Part shown: positions 1-9,258 of the stretch, piece after piece
Layout of the letters: every line of letters begins with the position of its first letter
Position numbering within the stretch: position 1 is the first letter of the stretch
Assembly: GCA_017524785.1 (NCBI GenBank)
Contig: JAFXUY010000080.1
Coordinates: 1-43,594, forward strand
Direction of reading: 5' to 3'
Length of the DNA stretch: 43,594 nucleotides
Origin: Bacteroidales bacterium
GTDB lineage: Bacteria > Bacteroidota > Bacteroidia > Bacteroidales > P3
Translations under genes and position numbers: made by a program
The notes under the pieces: generated by a model
What the model was told of the DNA's origin: nothing
The model's input: only the letters and a program-made list of their open reading frames with translations
The model's database searches: none

Positions 1-1710
<1,710 letters not shown>

Positions 1711-1788
1711 ATACTATTCGTGATTCTTGTTTCTTACTTTTCTTGTTATTAATACATTGCGTGCGCACCGATGCGCATTATAAAAGTG

Positions 1789-1820
1789 CAAAGTTATAAA
1801 AAAAACATTTACTGGCAAAA
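1789..1820 (-). promoter_or_regulatory. secA promoter, Bacteroidetes type
   Basis: On the minus strand the -7 box TAACTTTG (1789-1796) matches the Bacteroidetes consensus TAnnTTTG. The -33 box TTTG (1817-1820) lies 20 bp upstream. The start point would be near 1782, leaving a leader of about 70 nt before the secA ATG. Confidence 0.7.
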
Positions 1821-1928
1821 TAAAAATGTCTCCGTCCTCAAAAAAAAGCGCCTCTGCACCCACTTCATGTCAGCAAATTCCGTGCCAACAGGTATCAAGT
1901 GGCTGTATTCTACGGTAGTTGTACAGTG

Positions 1929-1991
1929 TTTCTTCGGTATTTCTTCAGTGGCTCACCGAAGAAATACCGAAGAAATACCGAAGAAATACCG
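1929..1991. repeat. Hairpin of 11-bp tandem units (CCGAAGAAATA)
   Basis: A perfect 18-bp inverted repeat (1929-1946 with 1958-1975) is separated by an 11-nt loop. The right arm continues as three tandem copies of the 11-mer CCGAAGAAATA. It lies between the divergent secA and ammonia-lyase genes. There is no T-run after it, so it does not look like a simple intrinsic terminator. Confidence 0.85.
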
Positions 1992-2055
1992 ACGATATGG
2001 GTGACCTGACATCCTCCAAGGCGATTTCAGGGAGCACTCATCTTCAATCGTTTAC

Positions 2056-2132
2056 CGATTGTTCTTCGATTGTTCTTCGATAGGCTATCGAAGAACAATC
2101 GAAGAACAATCGAAGAACAACCGAAGAACAGA
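2056..2132. repeat. Long hairpin of 11-bp tandem units (CGAAGAACAAT)
   Basis: A perfect 27-bp stem (2056-2082 with 2086-2112) has only a 3-nt loop, GGC. Each arm is made of tandem 11-mers CGAAGAACAAT, and the right side carries two further units with C changes (CGAAGAACAAC, CGAAGAACAG). The same unit recurs at 28289-28360, more than 26 kb away, so this is a dispersed repeat family. Confidence 0.9.
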
Positions 2133-2208
2133 GGTAGTCATCTGCCACCGGCGAGCGTCATTCGGCGAAGAAATCTTTTTTATTTTCTATATTTATAATT
2201 AATTTTTG

Positions 2209-2216
2209 TATATTTG
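2209..2216 (+). promoter_or_regulatory. Candidate promoter of the arylpolyene-type operon (-7 box)
   Basis: TATATTTG matches the Bacteroidetes -7 consensus TAnnTTTG and sits in a strongly AT-rich stretch 55 bp before the ammonia-lyase ATG. A T-rich run around 2176-2190 could serve as a weak -33 element. No other promoter of this quality was seen before the end of the 23-gene array, so this may drive the whole cluster. Confidence 0.55.
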
Positions 2217-2270
2217 CATTTTGCACCGACATGTGCTTTTTAAAAGTAGAAACTTGAATATAAATTTATT

Positions 2271-3779
2271 ATGCGAAGAATAACATTAGACGAGGTGGCG
2301 AAAATCCTTTTCTCAGGCGCCAAGCTTACGCTAGGTGCCGACGAAATCAAGGAGGTGGAGGACTGCCATCGTTTTCTGAAAGACTTTGCCGCCGAGAAGG
2401 TAATCTACGGCATCAACACCGGCTTCGGCCCCATGGCGCAGTGGCGCGTGGACGACAAGTATCTGGCCGACCTGCAGTATAACATCATCCGCAGCCACTC
2501 GACGGGTGCCGGCGAGCCGCTGGCCGACGTATATGTGAAGGCCGCCATGGTGGCTCGCACCACCAACCTGATGCAGGCCCGCTCGGGCGTGCACCCCTCG
2601 GTGGTGAAGCTCCTGGCCGAGTTCATCAACCGCGGCATCTACCCCTTCATCCCGCAACACGGCTCGGTGGGTGCCAGCGGCGACCTGGTGCAGCTGGCGC
2701 ATATAGCCCTGACGCTTATCGGCGAGGGCAAGGTGCACTACAAGGGCGAGTGGCGCCCCAGTGCCGAGGTGATGAAAGAATGCGGACTGGAACCGCTGAA
2801 GATATACATCCGCGAGGGCCTCTCGATAACCAACGGCACGTCGGTGATGACCGGCGTCGAGACCGTCAACCAGCTCTACGCCGAGCGCCTGCTCGAGCAC
2901 TCGCTGCTGGCAGCGGTGTGGATGAACGAGATTGCCGCCAGCTATGACGACTGGATGGCCGAGGAACTGAACGGCGTGCGCCGCCAGCCCGGCCAGCAAT
3001 ACACGGCCCGCCGCATGCGCGAGCTGGCCAAGGGCAGCCAGTGCCTCACCAAGCGCGAGCACCACCTCTACAGCGAGGAGCAGAAAGGCAAGACCTACTT
3101 CGAGCACAAGGTGCAGGCCTACTACTCGCTGCGCTGCACGCCGCAGATTCTGGGCCCCGTTTACGACACGCTGATGTACAGCCGCGGGGTGCTCGAGAAC
3201 GAGTTCAATTCGGCCTGCGACAATCCCATCGTCGACCCCGTGGCCAAGAACGTGTTCCACGGCGGCAACTTCCACGGCGACTACATATCGCTCGAAGCCG
3301 ACAAGGTGAAGATTGCCGTCACCCGACTGGCCATGACCGCCGAGCGCCAGATGAACTACCTGTTCCACGACCGCATCAACGGCATCCTGCCGCCGTTCCT
3401 CAACCTGGGCACCCTGGGCCTCAACTACGGCATGCAGGCCTGCCAGTTCACCGCCACGAGCACCACGGCCGAGTGCCAGACCCTGTCGATGCCCAACTAT
3501 GTGCACAGCATTCCGAACAACAACGACAACCAGGACATCGTCAGCATGGGCACCAACAGCGCCCTGCTCTGCAAACGCGTCATCGACAACGCCTACCAGG
3601 TGATGGCCATCCACATGATAGCCCTGGCCCAGGCCACCGACTGCCTGAAGAAGGCTGACAAGCTGTGCCCCGCCTCGAAGGCCATGTACGACAAGGTGCG
3701 CGCCATCATCCCGCTGTTTGTCGAGGACACGCCCTTCTACGAAGAGATAGCCAACGTCGAGAAAATGCTGAGGAGTTAA
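2271..3779 (+). CDS. Aromatic amino acid ammonia-lyase, probably tyrosine ammonia-lyase (HAL/TAL family)
   Basis: This enzyme removes ammonia from an aromatic amino acid to give an aryl acrylate; in pigment clusters it supplies p-coumarate as starter unit. It has 502 residues, normal for the family. The MIO cofactor triad Ala-Ser-Gly is at 135-137 within GSVGASGDLVQLAH, the catalytic Tyr46 is in YGINTGFGPM, and NNNDNQDIVSMG is in the C-terminal part. The substrate-selectivity pair is Ser75-His76, which is HAL-like by textbook rules. From memory, however, the characterised flexirubin-cluster TAL of Flavobacterium johnsoniae has the same pair and similar flanking sequence. No other histidine-degradation gene is nearby and polyketide genes follow at once, so TAL is the better call. 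Histidine ammonia-lyase remains the alternative. Confidence 0.85.
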   Translation: MRRITLDEVAKILFSGAKLTLGADEIKEVEDCHRFLKDFAAEKVIYGINTGFGPMAQWRVDDKYLADLQYNIIRSHSTGAGEPLADVYVKAAMVARTTNLMQARSGVHPSVVKLLAEFINRGIYPFIPQHGSVGASGDLVQLAHIALTLIGEGKVHYKGEWRPSAEVMKECGLEPLKIYIREGLSITNGTSVMTGVETVNQLYAERLLEHSLLAAVWMNEIAASYDDWMAEELNGVRRQPGQQYTARRMRELAKGSQCLTKREHHLYSEEQKGKTYFEHKVQAYYSLRCTPQILGPVYDTLMYSRGVLENEFNSACDNPIVDPVAKNVFHGGNFHGDYISLEADKVKIAVTRLAMTAERQMNYLFHDRINGILPPFLNLGTLGLNYGMQACQFTATSTTAECQTLSMPNYVHSIPNNNDNQDIVSMGTNSALLCKRVIDNAYQVMAIHMIALAQATDCLKKADKLCPASKAMYDKVRAIIPLFVEDTPFYEEIANVEKMLRS

Positions 3780-3792
3780 TTTAATGGATAAG

Positions 3793-3932
3793 AACGGCGA
3801 ATTATGCGAATTAAACGAATTATCGGGGTTGAAATTATTAACGAATTACTCGAATTCTAGGGTCAATAATTCGAGTAATTCGCCCAAAATTGACCTGCGT
3901 AGCAATTCGTAAAATTCGTAAAATTCGCCGTT
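3793..3932. repeat. AATTCG repeat cluster forming nested hairpins
   Basis: The gap between the ammonia-lyase and ketoreductase genes is filled by many AATTCG/CGAATT words. The outer arms pair over 11 bp (3793-3803 with 3922-3932). An inner perfect 15-bp stem (3842-3856 with 3868-3882) has an 11-nt loop. The sequence AATTCGTAA is repeated in tandem near the right end. It could act as an mRNA stability or attenuation structure between the first two genes; that role is inference. Confidence 0.8.
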
Positions 3933-3945
3933 AAAAAAGAGAACA

Positions 3946-4674
3946 ATGGAATTTGCATTAGTGACAGGAGGATCGCGCGGCATCGGACGTGCTGTGGCCA
4001 TGAGGCTTGCGGCCGACGGGATGCCGGTGGTCATCAACTATAAGAGCAACAGCGCCGCCGCCGAGGAGACCAAGCAGGCTATCGAGGCCGCCGGTGGCGT
4101 GTGCGAGCTGCTGCCGTTCGACACCTCGGACCCCAAGGCCATCGAGGCCGCCATGGAGCAGTGGCAGGCCGCGCACACCGACGACTATATATCGGTGCTG
4201 GTGAACAACGCCGGCATACGCCAGGACAACATCATGGTGTTCATGACCGACGAGCAGTGGCACTCGGTGCTCGACACCACCCTCAACGGCTTCTTCTACC
4301 TGACGCGCCGCGTGGTGAAAGACATGATGACCAAACGCAAAGGCCGCATCGTCAACGTGGTGTCGCTTTCCGGCCTCAAGGGCATGCCCGGCCAGACCAA
4401 CTACAGCGCCGCCAAGGCCGCCGTCATAGGCGCCACCAAGGCACTGGCACAGGAGGTGGCACCCCGCAAGGTGACCGTCAACGCCGTGGCCCCCGGCTTC
4501 ATCGCCACCGACATGACCAAAGACCTCGACGAGGGCGAGCTGAAGAAACTTATCCCCATAGGCCGCTTCGGCAAGCCCGAAGAGGTGGCCGCACTGGTCG
4601 GTTTCCTCGCCTCGAAGGAGGCTGCCTACATCACCGGCCAGATAATATCCATAAATGGCGGGTTATACACCTAA
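3946..4674 (+). CDS. 3-oxoacyl-ACP reductase, FabG-like SDR (cluster ketoreductase)
   Basis: It reduces the beta-keto group on the ACP-bound chain with NAD(P)H after each condensation; in arylpolyene pathways it corresponds to ApeQ. It has 242 residues, a classical SDR length. The Rossmann glycine motif TGGSRGIGRA is at residues 7-16, NNAG follows in the middle, and the catalytic Ser and YSAAK (Tyr-x3-Lys) are present with the typical PG-x-IxTDM segment after them. The C-terminus ends ITGQIISINGGLYT, as in FabG. It follows the ammonia-lyase after a repeat-filled 166-bp gap and precedes a ketosynthase. A housekeeping FabG is possible, but the location argues for a dedicated enzyme. Confidence 0.9.
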   Translation: MEFALVTGGSRGIGRAVAMRLAADGMPVVINYKSNSAAAEETKQAIEAAGGVCELLPFDTSDPKAIEAAMEQWQAAHTDDYISVLVNNAGIRQDNIMVFMTDEQWHSVLDTTLNGFFYLTRRVVKDMMTKRKGRIVNVVSLSGLKGMPGQTNYSAAKAAVIGATKALAQEVAPRKVTVNAVAPGFIATDMTKDLDEGELKKLIPIGRFGKPEEVAALVGFLASKEAAYITGQIISINGGLYT

Positions 4675-4764
4675 CAGGAAATCTCCCCGCCTGACGGCGG
4701 TAATCTATAAATCTATTGGATTTCTGGATTTCGCCGAAGGCGGGAGAAAAGAGTAAACAAGACA

Positions 4765-5982
4765 ATGAGAAGAGTAGTAATCACAGGAATCGGAATCTGG
4801 TCGTGCCTCGGCAAGAACGTCGACGAGGTGCGCCAGTCGCTATACGAAGGCCGCTCGGGCATAGGCACCGACGAGGCCCGCAAGGAATACGGCTACCAGA
4901 GCACCCTGACGGGCATCGTGGAGAAACCCGTGCTGAAAGGGCTGCTCGACCGCCGTCTGCGTGCCGGCATGAGCGAGGAGGCCGAATATGCCTTCATGGC
5001 TTCGAAAGAGGCTTTCGCCATGGCAGGCGTGGACGACGACTACCTGCTGAAGAACGAAGTGGGCGTGATGATGGGCAATGACTCGTCGGCAAAGGCCACC
5101 GTCGAGAGCCACACCCTGATGCTTGAAAAGCACGACTCGGCACTGCTGGGCAGCGGCTGGATATTCCAAAGCATGAACTCGACGGTGAACATGAATATGA
5201 GCACCATCTTCCACCTGCGCGGCATCAACTTCAGCGTCAGTGCAGCCTGCGCCAGCGGCAGCCATTCCATCGGCCTCGGAGCCATGTTCATCCGCCAGGG
5301 GCTGCAGGACATGGTGCTTTGCGGCGGTGCTCAGGAGACCAACCTCTACAGCATGGCCTCGTTCGACGCCCTGGGTGCTTTCAGCAAGCGCATGGACGAA
5401 CCCACCAAGGCCTCGCGCCCTTTCGACCGCGACCGCGACGGCTTGATACCCAGCGGCGGTGCCGCCGCACTGGTTCTGGAAGAATATGAGCACGCCGTAA
5501 AGCGGGGTGCCCGTATACTGGGCGAGGTGTGCGGCTACGGCTTCTCAAGCAACGGCGGCGGCATATCGCAGGCCAGCGACGACGGAAGTGCCCTGGCCAT
5601 GCACCGCGCACTGCAAGACGCAGGCCTTACTGTTGGCGACATCGACTATGTGAACGCCCACGCCACATCCACCCCACAAGGCGACCTCTACGAGGCCAAG
5701 GCCCTTGGCCGCCTCTTCGAGGGGCAACGCGCCTGGATAAGCTCGACCAAGAGTATGACGGGACACGAGTGCTGGATGGCCGGCGCCAGCGAGGCAGTCT
5801 ACTGCCTGCTGATGATGCACGGCGGTTTCGTGGCCCCCAACATCAACTTCGAGAACCCCGACGAGGCCAGCGCCCACCTGAAACTGGCCACCAAGACCAT
5901 AGAGACCCGGGTGGACACCGTGCTGAGCAACAGCTTCGGCTTCGGCGGAACCAACTCGGCACTGGTGCTGAAAAAGATGTAA
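4765..5982 (+). CDS. Beta-ketoacyl-ACP synthase, FabF-type (first cluster ketosynthase)
   Basis: It catalyses decarboxylative condensation of malonyl-ACP with the growing chain. It has 405 residues, normal for FabF. The full Cys-His-His triad is visible: Cys162 in SAACASGSHS, His299 in NAHATSTPQGD and His334 in SMTGHECWMAGA. FGFGGTNSALV is at the C-terminus. It is the only one of the three ketosynthase proteins in this cluster without an extra domain. In characterised arylpolyene systems two KS types divide the work, one for a special step and one with a chain-length factor; this gene would match the single-domain KS (ApeR-like). That assignment is inference. Confidence 0.92.
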   Translation: MRRVVITGIGIWSCLGKNVDEVRQSLYEGRSGIGTDEARKEYGYQSTLTGIVEKPVLKGLLDRRLRAGMSEEAEYAFMASKEAFAMAGVDDDYLLKNEVGVMMGNDSSAKATVESHTLMLEKHDSALLGSGWIFQSMNSTVNMNMSTIFHLRGINFSVSAACASGSHSIGLGAMFIRQGLQDMVLCGGAQETNLYSMASFDALGAFSKRMDEPTKASRPFDRDRDGLIPSGGAAALVLEEYEHAVKRGARILGEVCGYGFSSNGGGISQASDDGSALAMHRALQDAGLTVGDIDYVNAHATSTPQGDLYEAKALGRLFEGQRAWISSTKSMTGHECWMAGASEAVYCLLMMHGGFVAPNINFENPDEASAHLKLATKTIETRVDTVLSNSFGFGGTNSALVLKKM

Positions 5983-6052
5983 TTCAATCTCAATCAGAAC
6001 AAAAAAAATAATAACATCGATTATCAAGTACCCAAACAAAAAAGACAATATT

Positions 6053-6571
6053 ATGAAAAAAGTTTTAATGACACTGATTATGGCTTTGTTAGCCGTGAAT
6101 GTTTTTGCAGCAAACCCGCTGAAGGTGAAGGATGGTGACAAGAAATTCTTCAAGAAAGCCAAGGGTGAGTGTCTGCTGGAGGTGGTCTACACCGGGGCTT
6201 CATTCGACGGTAAAAAGCCACTGACAGAGAAATACCAAGATATCGACAACAAGGCAACCATCTCATACGAAGGTTTTGTAGAAGAATACAACGAACGCAA
6301 AACCGACCTGCCCATTGTGAAAGATGGAGCCAACGCAAAGTACAAAATAACCATCCAGGTCACAAAGGTTGACGAGTTTGTGAATGTCATGGGCTTTATT
6401 CCCGGTCCATGCATCCGTATTTGGGGCACTTTGACCGTTACCGATATCCAAGACGGTTCCATCCTTCTGGTTGTCGACATCGACGAGATTGACGGCGGCT
6501 CTGCGCCCACAACCGACCGAGCCTTCAACGACACCTTTGGCGAGCTGGGCAAAAGAATTGCAAAACTGTAA
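6053..6571 (+). CDS. Exported protein of unknown function inside the pigment cluster
   Basis: It has 172 residues. A clear signal peptide (MKKVLMTLIMALLAVNVFA, cleavage near Ala-Ala-Asn) predicts export to the periplasm or outer membrane. The mature part is polar and likely beta-rich, with a Lys-rich N-terminus and a C-terminal helix ending GKRIAKL. I do not recognise the family. Base composition is visibly more AT-rich than the flanking genes and codon use differs, which may mean separate acquisition. It is co-oriented with its neighbours (70-bp gap before, 17-bp gap after), so co-transcription is likely. A role in pigment transport or assembly is possible but unsupported. Confidence 0.75.
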   Translation: MKKVLMTLIMALLAVNVFAANPLKVKDGDKKFFKKAKGECLLEVVYTGASFDGKKPLTEKYQDIDNKATISYEGFVEEYNERKTDLPIVKDGANAKYKITIQVTKVDEFVNVMGFIPGPCIRIWGTLTVTDIQDGSILLVVDIDEIDGGSAPTTDRAFNDTFGELGKRIAKL

Positions 6572-6588
6572 TCCAAACATACACTGAG

Positions 6589-7692
6589 ATGTATCTTAAT
6601 CCCAAACTGAAAGAGGCCTACAGCAAGGAGCACCTCACAGCCCGCGAGGCACAAGCCAAGGCCGAATGGATAGCCTGGGGACCGATAGTGTTCCAGGTGA
6701 GCCGACTGATGAAGAAGTTCGGCATCTTCGAGATGCTGCGCAACAGCGACAACGGCATGACCGAAGCCGAGGTGGCCGAGCGTGCCGGCATCAGCGGCTA
6801 TGCCGCCAAGGTGATGCTCGAAGGCAGCCTATGCATAGGCACCGTGCTGATAGACCCCGATACCGACCGCTACACGCTGAGCAAGACCGGATGGTGCTTC
6901 ATCACCGACCCTGCCACCAACGTGAACACCGAGTTCAACCACGACGTGAACTACGAAGGCTGGTTCCGCCTGGAGGAGAGCCTCAAGGAGGGCCGTCCTG
7001 CCGGCTTGGAGCATTTCGGCCCGTGGCCCACGGTCTACGAAGGCCTGTCGCAACTGCCTCCGCAGGTGCAGAAGAGCTGGTTCGGCTTCGACCATTTCTA
7101 CAGCGACAGCTCGTTCCAGCAGGCGCTGGAGATTGTCTTCGCCAACAAGCCGCGGACCCTGCTCGACGTTGGAGGCAACACTGGCCGATGGGCGCTACAG
7201 TGTGTGGGGCACGACAAGGATGTGCAGGTGACCATCGTCGACCTGCCGCAGCAGCTAGAGATGATGCGCCGCGACACCAAGGGCAAACCCGGCGCAGACC
7301 GCATCGACGGCTACGGCATGAACCTGCTGGACGCAAGCCAGGCATTCCCCACCGACAAGCACTACGACGCCATCTGGATGAGCCAGTTCCTCGACTGCTT
7401 CGGCGAGGACGAGATAGTGAGCATCGTAAGCCGCGCCGCCAAGATTATGGATGGCGACAGCCGCCTCTATATCATGGAGACCCTGTGGGACCGCCAGCGC
7501 TTCGAGCCTGCCGCCTTCTGTCTCACCATGACCAGCCTCTACTTCACCGCCATCGCCAACGGCAACAGCAAGATGTACCACTCGGACGACATGACACGCC
7601 TGGTGGAAAAGGCCGGCCTCAAGGTGGAGACCATCCACGACAACCTGGGCCAGGGCCACAGCATAATGGTGTGCAAAAAAGTTGAAAATTGA
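6589..7692 (+). CDS. SAM-dependent methyltransferase (O-methyltransferase-like, with N-terminal winged helix)
   Basis: It probably transfers a methyl group to the aryl head or another hydroxyl of the pigment. It has 367 residues in the layout of plant/bacterial small-molecule O-methyltransferases: an N-terminal winged-helix dimerisation domain (about 20-100, FGIFEMLRNS ... AEVAERAGIS), then a Rossmann SAM domain with motif I LLDVGGNTG near 190-198 and VTIVDLPQQLEMM as the acidic loop. The C-terminal LGQGHSIMVCKK strand fits the family. The position between pigment genes supports a tailoring role. Whether it methylates oxygen or ring carbon cannot be told from sequence. Confidence 0.85.
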   Translation: MYLNPKLKEAYSKEHLTAREAQAKAEWIAWGPIVFQVSRLMKKFGIFEMLRNSDNGMTEAEVAERAGISGYAAKVMLEGSLCIGTVLIDPDTDRYTLSKTGWCFITDPATNVNTEFNHDVNYEGWFRLEESLKEGRPAGLEHFGPWPTVYEGLSQLPPQVQKSWFGFDHFYSDSSFQQALEIVFANKPRTLLDVGGNTGRWALQCVGHDKDVQVTIVDLPQQLEMMRRDTKGKPGADRIDGYGMNLLDASQAFPTDKHYDAIWMSQFLDCFGEDEIVSIVSRAAKIMDGDSRLYIMETLWDRQRFEPAAFCLTMTSLYFTAIANGNSKMYHSDDMTRLVEKAGLKVETIHDNLGQGHSIMVCKKVEN

Positions 7693-7713
7693 AAGTTGAA
7701 AGTTGAAAATTAA
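7681..7713. repeat. TTGAAAA/TTGAAAG heptamer repeats between genes
   Basis: About four tandem copies of a TTGAAA(A/G) unit span the stop of the methyltransferase and the leader of the ACP gene. The same unit occurs at 21768-21799 and, in frame, within the symporter at 26969-27000. Confidence 0.85.
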
Positions 7714-7726
7714 CAAACACAACAAT

Positions 7727-7969
7727 ATGACAAGACAGGAAATTGAAGATAAAGTGAAGAACTTCCTCGTGGAGGAGCTTGAGTTCGACGAAGAGACTAT
7801 AAAGCCCGAGGCACGCCTGAAGGAAGACATCGGCGTGGACAGTCTCGACTTCGTCGACATCGTGGTCATCGTGGAGAAGACCTTCGGTTTCAAGATTGTT
7901 GCCGAAGACATGAAGACCATCAAGACCTTCGGCCAGTTCTGCGACTATATCGAGCAAAAGATTGCCTGA
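7727..7969 (+). CDS. Acyl carrier protein (first of two)
   Basis: It has 80 residues and carries the growing chain on a phosphopantetheine arm. The attachment Ser lies in GVDSLDFVD, within the usual helix-II context. The start at 7727 (MTRQEIEDKVKNFL) is chosen over an upstream ATG at 7703 because the upstream part is translated repeat sequence. The acidic, helical profile and length are normal. The end overlaps the acyltransferase start by 8 bp, suggesting translational coupling. With the second ACP at 11333 it mirrors the two-ACP arrangement (ApeE/ApeF) of arylpolyene clusters. Confidence 0.93.
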   Translation: MTRQEIEDKVKNFLVEELEFDEETIKPEARLKEDIGVDSLDFVDIVVIVEKTFGFKIVAEDMKTIKTFGQFCDYIEQKIA

Positions 7970-8861
7970 CCTGGAACATAGCAAGTGGAGCGGCCGCACC
8001 GACGGCACACCGTTCATGCAACGGGCACTGATAGTGCTGTTCAAGGTGGTGCCGCTGGAGGTAATCTACGGCGTGATGGTGCTTGTAGTGCCGTTCTATA
8101 TGCTCTTCAACCACAAGGGCTATATGGCGATGTACCACTTCTTCCGCCAGCGGATGGGCAAAGGGGCATTGAGTGCCGTGTGGCACGTCTACCTCAACCA
8201 CTTCCGTTTCGGACAGGTGGTGCTTGACCGCTTCGCCACCTACGCCGGTGTGCGCTTCAAGCTCACCATCGACGGCAACGAGAACTATCTTCGCCTGAAC
8301 GAAGGCGAGAAAGGGTTCATGATGATGTCGTCGCACGTGGGCAACTACGAGCAGGCTGGCTATGCATTGAAGTCGGACCGAAAGAGCTTCAACGCGCTGG
8401 TCTACGGCGGCGAGTCGGCCACGGTGATGAAAGGCCGCAGTCGCCAGTTTGCCGACAGCAACATACACATGATTCCTGTGCAGGCCGACATGTCGCACCT
8501 GTTCATAATCAACAACGCGCTGGACGAAGGCAACATTGTCAGCATGCCTGCCGACCGCTGTTTCGGCTCGCAGAAGAGCGTGGGATGCCAGTTCTTCGGT
8601 GCAACGGCCCAGTTCCCGCTGGGGCCTTTTGCCACGGCGGTGCAGAAAGAGGTGCCGGCATTGGCGGTGATGGTAATGAAGGAAGGTTCGCGCAGTTACC
8701 GCGCCTTTGTAAGGCCGCTGCCGGTGGACACCACCCTGCCCCATCGCAAACAGATGGCTGCATTGGCGCAGGCTTTTGCCACAGAGCTGGAAGCAATAGT
8801 GCGGCGCTACCCTCACCAATGGTATAACTATTACGAATTCTGGGATGGAACAGGAGTATGA
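7962..8861 (+). CDS. LpxL/HtrB-like lipid acyltransferase (TTG start)
   Basis: It probably transfers an acyl or polyenoyl chain from ACP to a lipid acceptor at the inner membrane. It has 299 residues. The catalytic HX4E motif is His-Val-Gly-Asn-Tyr-Glu within SSHVGNYEQ, and a hydrophobic segment is present near residues 22-47. The only start that keeps the N-terminal SKWSGRTDGTPFMQRA region is TTG at 7962, overlapping the ACP stop; from memory this W-x-G-x-(S/T)-x-G region is conserved in related pigment-cluster acyltransferases. The next ATG (8016) would delete it. In arylpolyene clusters the equivalent enzyme is thought to attach the polyene to a membrane anchor. Confidence 0.85.
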   Translation: MPDLEHSKWSGRTDGTPFMQRALIVLFKVVPLEVIYGVMVLVVPFYMLFNHKGYMAMYHFFRQRMGKGALSAVWHVYLNHFRFGQVVLDRFATYAGVRFKLTIDGNENYLRLNEGEKGFMMMSSHVGNYEQAGYALKSDRKSFNALVYGGESATVMKGRSRQFADSNIHMIPVQADMSHLFIINNALDEGNIVSMPADRCFGSQKSVGCQFFGATAQFPLGPFATAVQKEVPALAVMVMKEGSRSYRAFVRPLPVDTTLPHRKQMAALAQAFATELEAIVRRYPHQWYNYYEFWDGTGV

Positions 8862-9258
8862 CATACTGACCCTCTTGCCGCAACGGCCACCGATGGTGAT
8901 GGTCGACCGCCTGCTGCATTGCGACCCCGTGGTGACGCAGACGGAGCTCACCGTTCGCGAGGACAATATCATGGTCGACGACAGACTGATGTCGGCCTGC
9001 GGCCTGATAGAGAACATCGCGCAGACCTGTGCCGCGAGGATGGGCTACATCAACCTCAGCAACGGCAAGGAGGTGCGCGTGGGCGTCATCGGAGCCCTGC
9101 GCGACATGGAGATACATTCGCTGCCGAAAGTCGGCGACAAGATAGAGACCCGCATCGAAGTGAGCGACGAGGTGTTCGGCATGACATTGGCGCAGGCCGA
9201 AAGTCGTTGCGGCGACACCCTTCTGGCCTCCGGAACAATAAAGATAGCACTACTGTGA
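8845..9258 (+). CDS. Hotdog-fold dehydratase-like protein (ApeP/FabZ-like), keeps Glu but lacks the GHFP His
   Basis: It has 137 residues and is likely one partner of the beta-hydroxyacyl-ACP dehydratase. The start LLPQRPPMVMVDRLL matches the FabZ-type N-terminal strand. The helix LIENIAQTCAA places Glu56 in the E-x-x-A-Q pattern of the FabZ catalytic acid. The equivalent of the FabZ GHFP histidine, 14 residues earlier, is Ile42, and no His is found there. It therefore has only half of the catalytic pair; the other half is in the hotdog protein at 14733. It overlaps the acyltransferase end by 17 bp and the thioesterase start by 4 bp. Confidence 0.8.
   Translation: MEQEYDILTLLPQRPPMVMVDRLLHCDPVVTQTELTVREDNIMVDDRLMSACGLIENIAQTCAARMGYINLSNGKEVRVGVIGALRDMEIHSLPKVGDKIETRIEVSDEVFGMTLAQAESRCGDTLLASGTIKIALL

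Noticed and set aside
1771..2004. Small gene in the secA-ammonia-lyase gap
   Set aside because: The frame consists of promoter sequence followed by translated 11-bp repeats (GIPKKYRR-like); there is no start signal.
1929..2132. CRISPR array
   Set aside because: Units are 11 bp and directly tandem without unique spacers, and the arms are inverted; no cas gene is near.
2331..3614. 427-codon open frame antisense to the ammonia-lyase
   Set aside because: No domain signal; the sense strand has the MIO triad and full-length family match.
2271..3779. Histidine utilisation (hut) operon
   Set aside because: No hutU, hutI or hutG/ftcD gene follows; all neighbours belong to polyketide-type synthesis.
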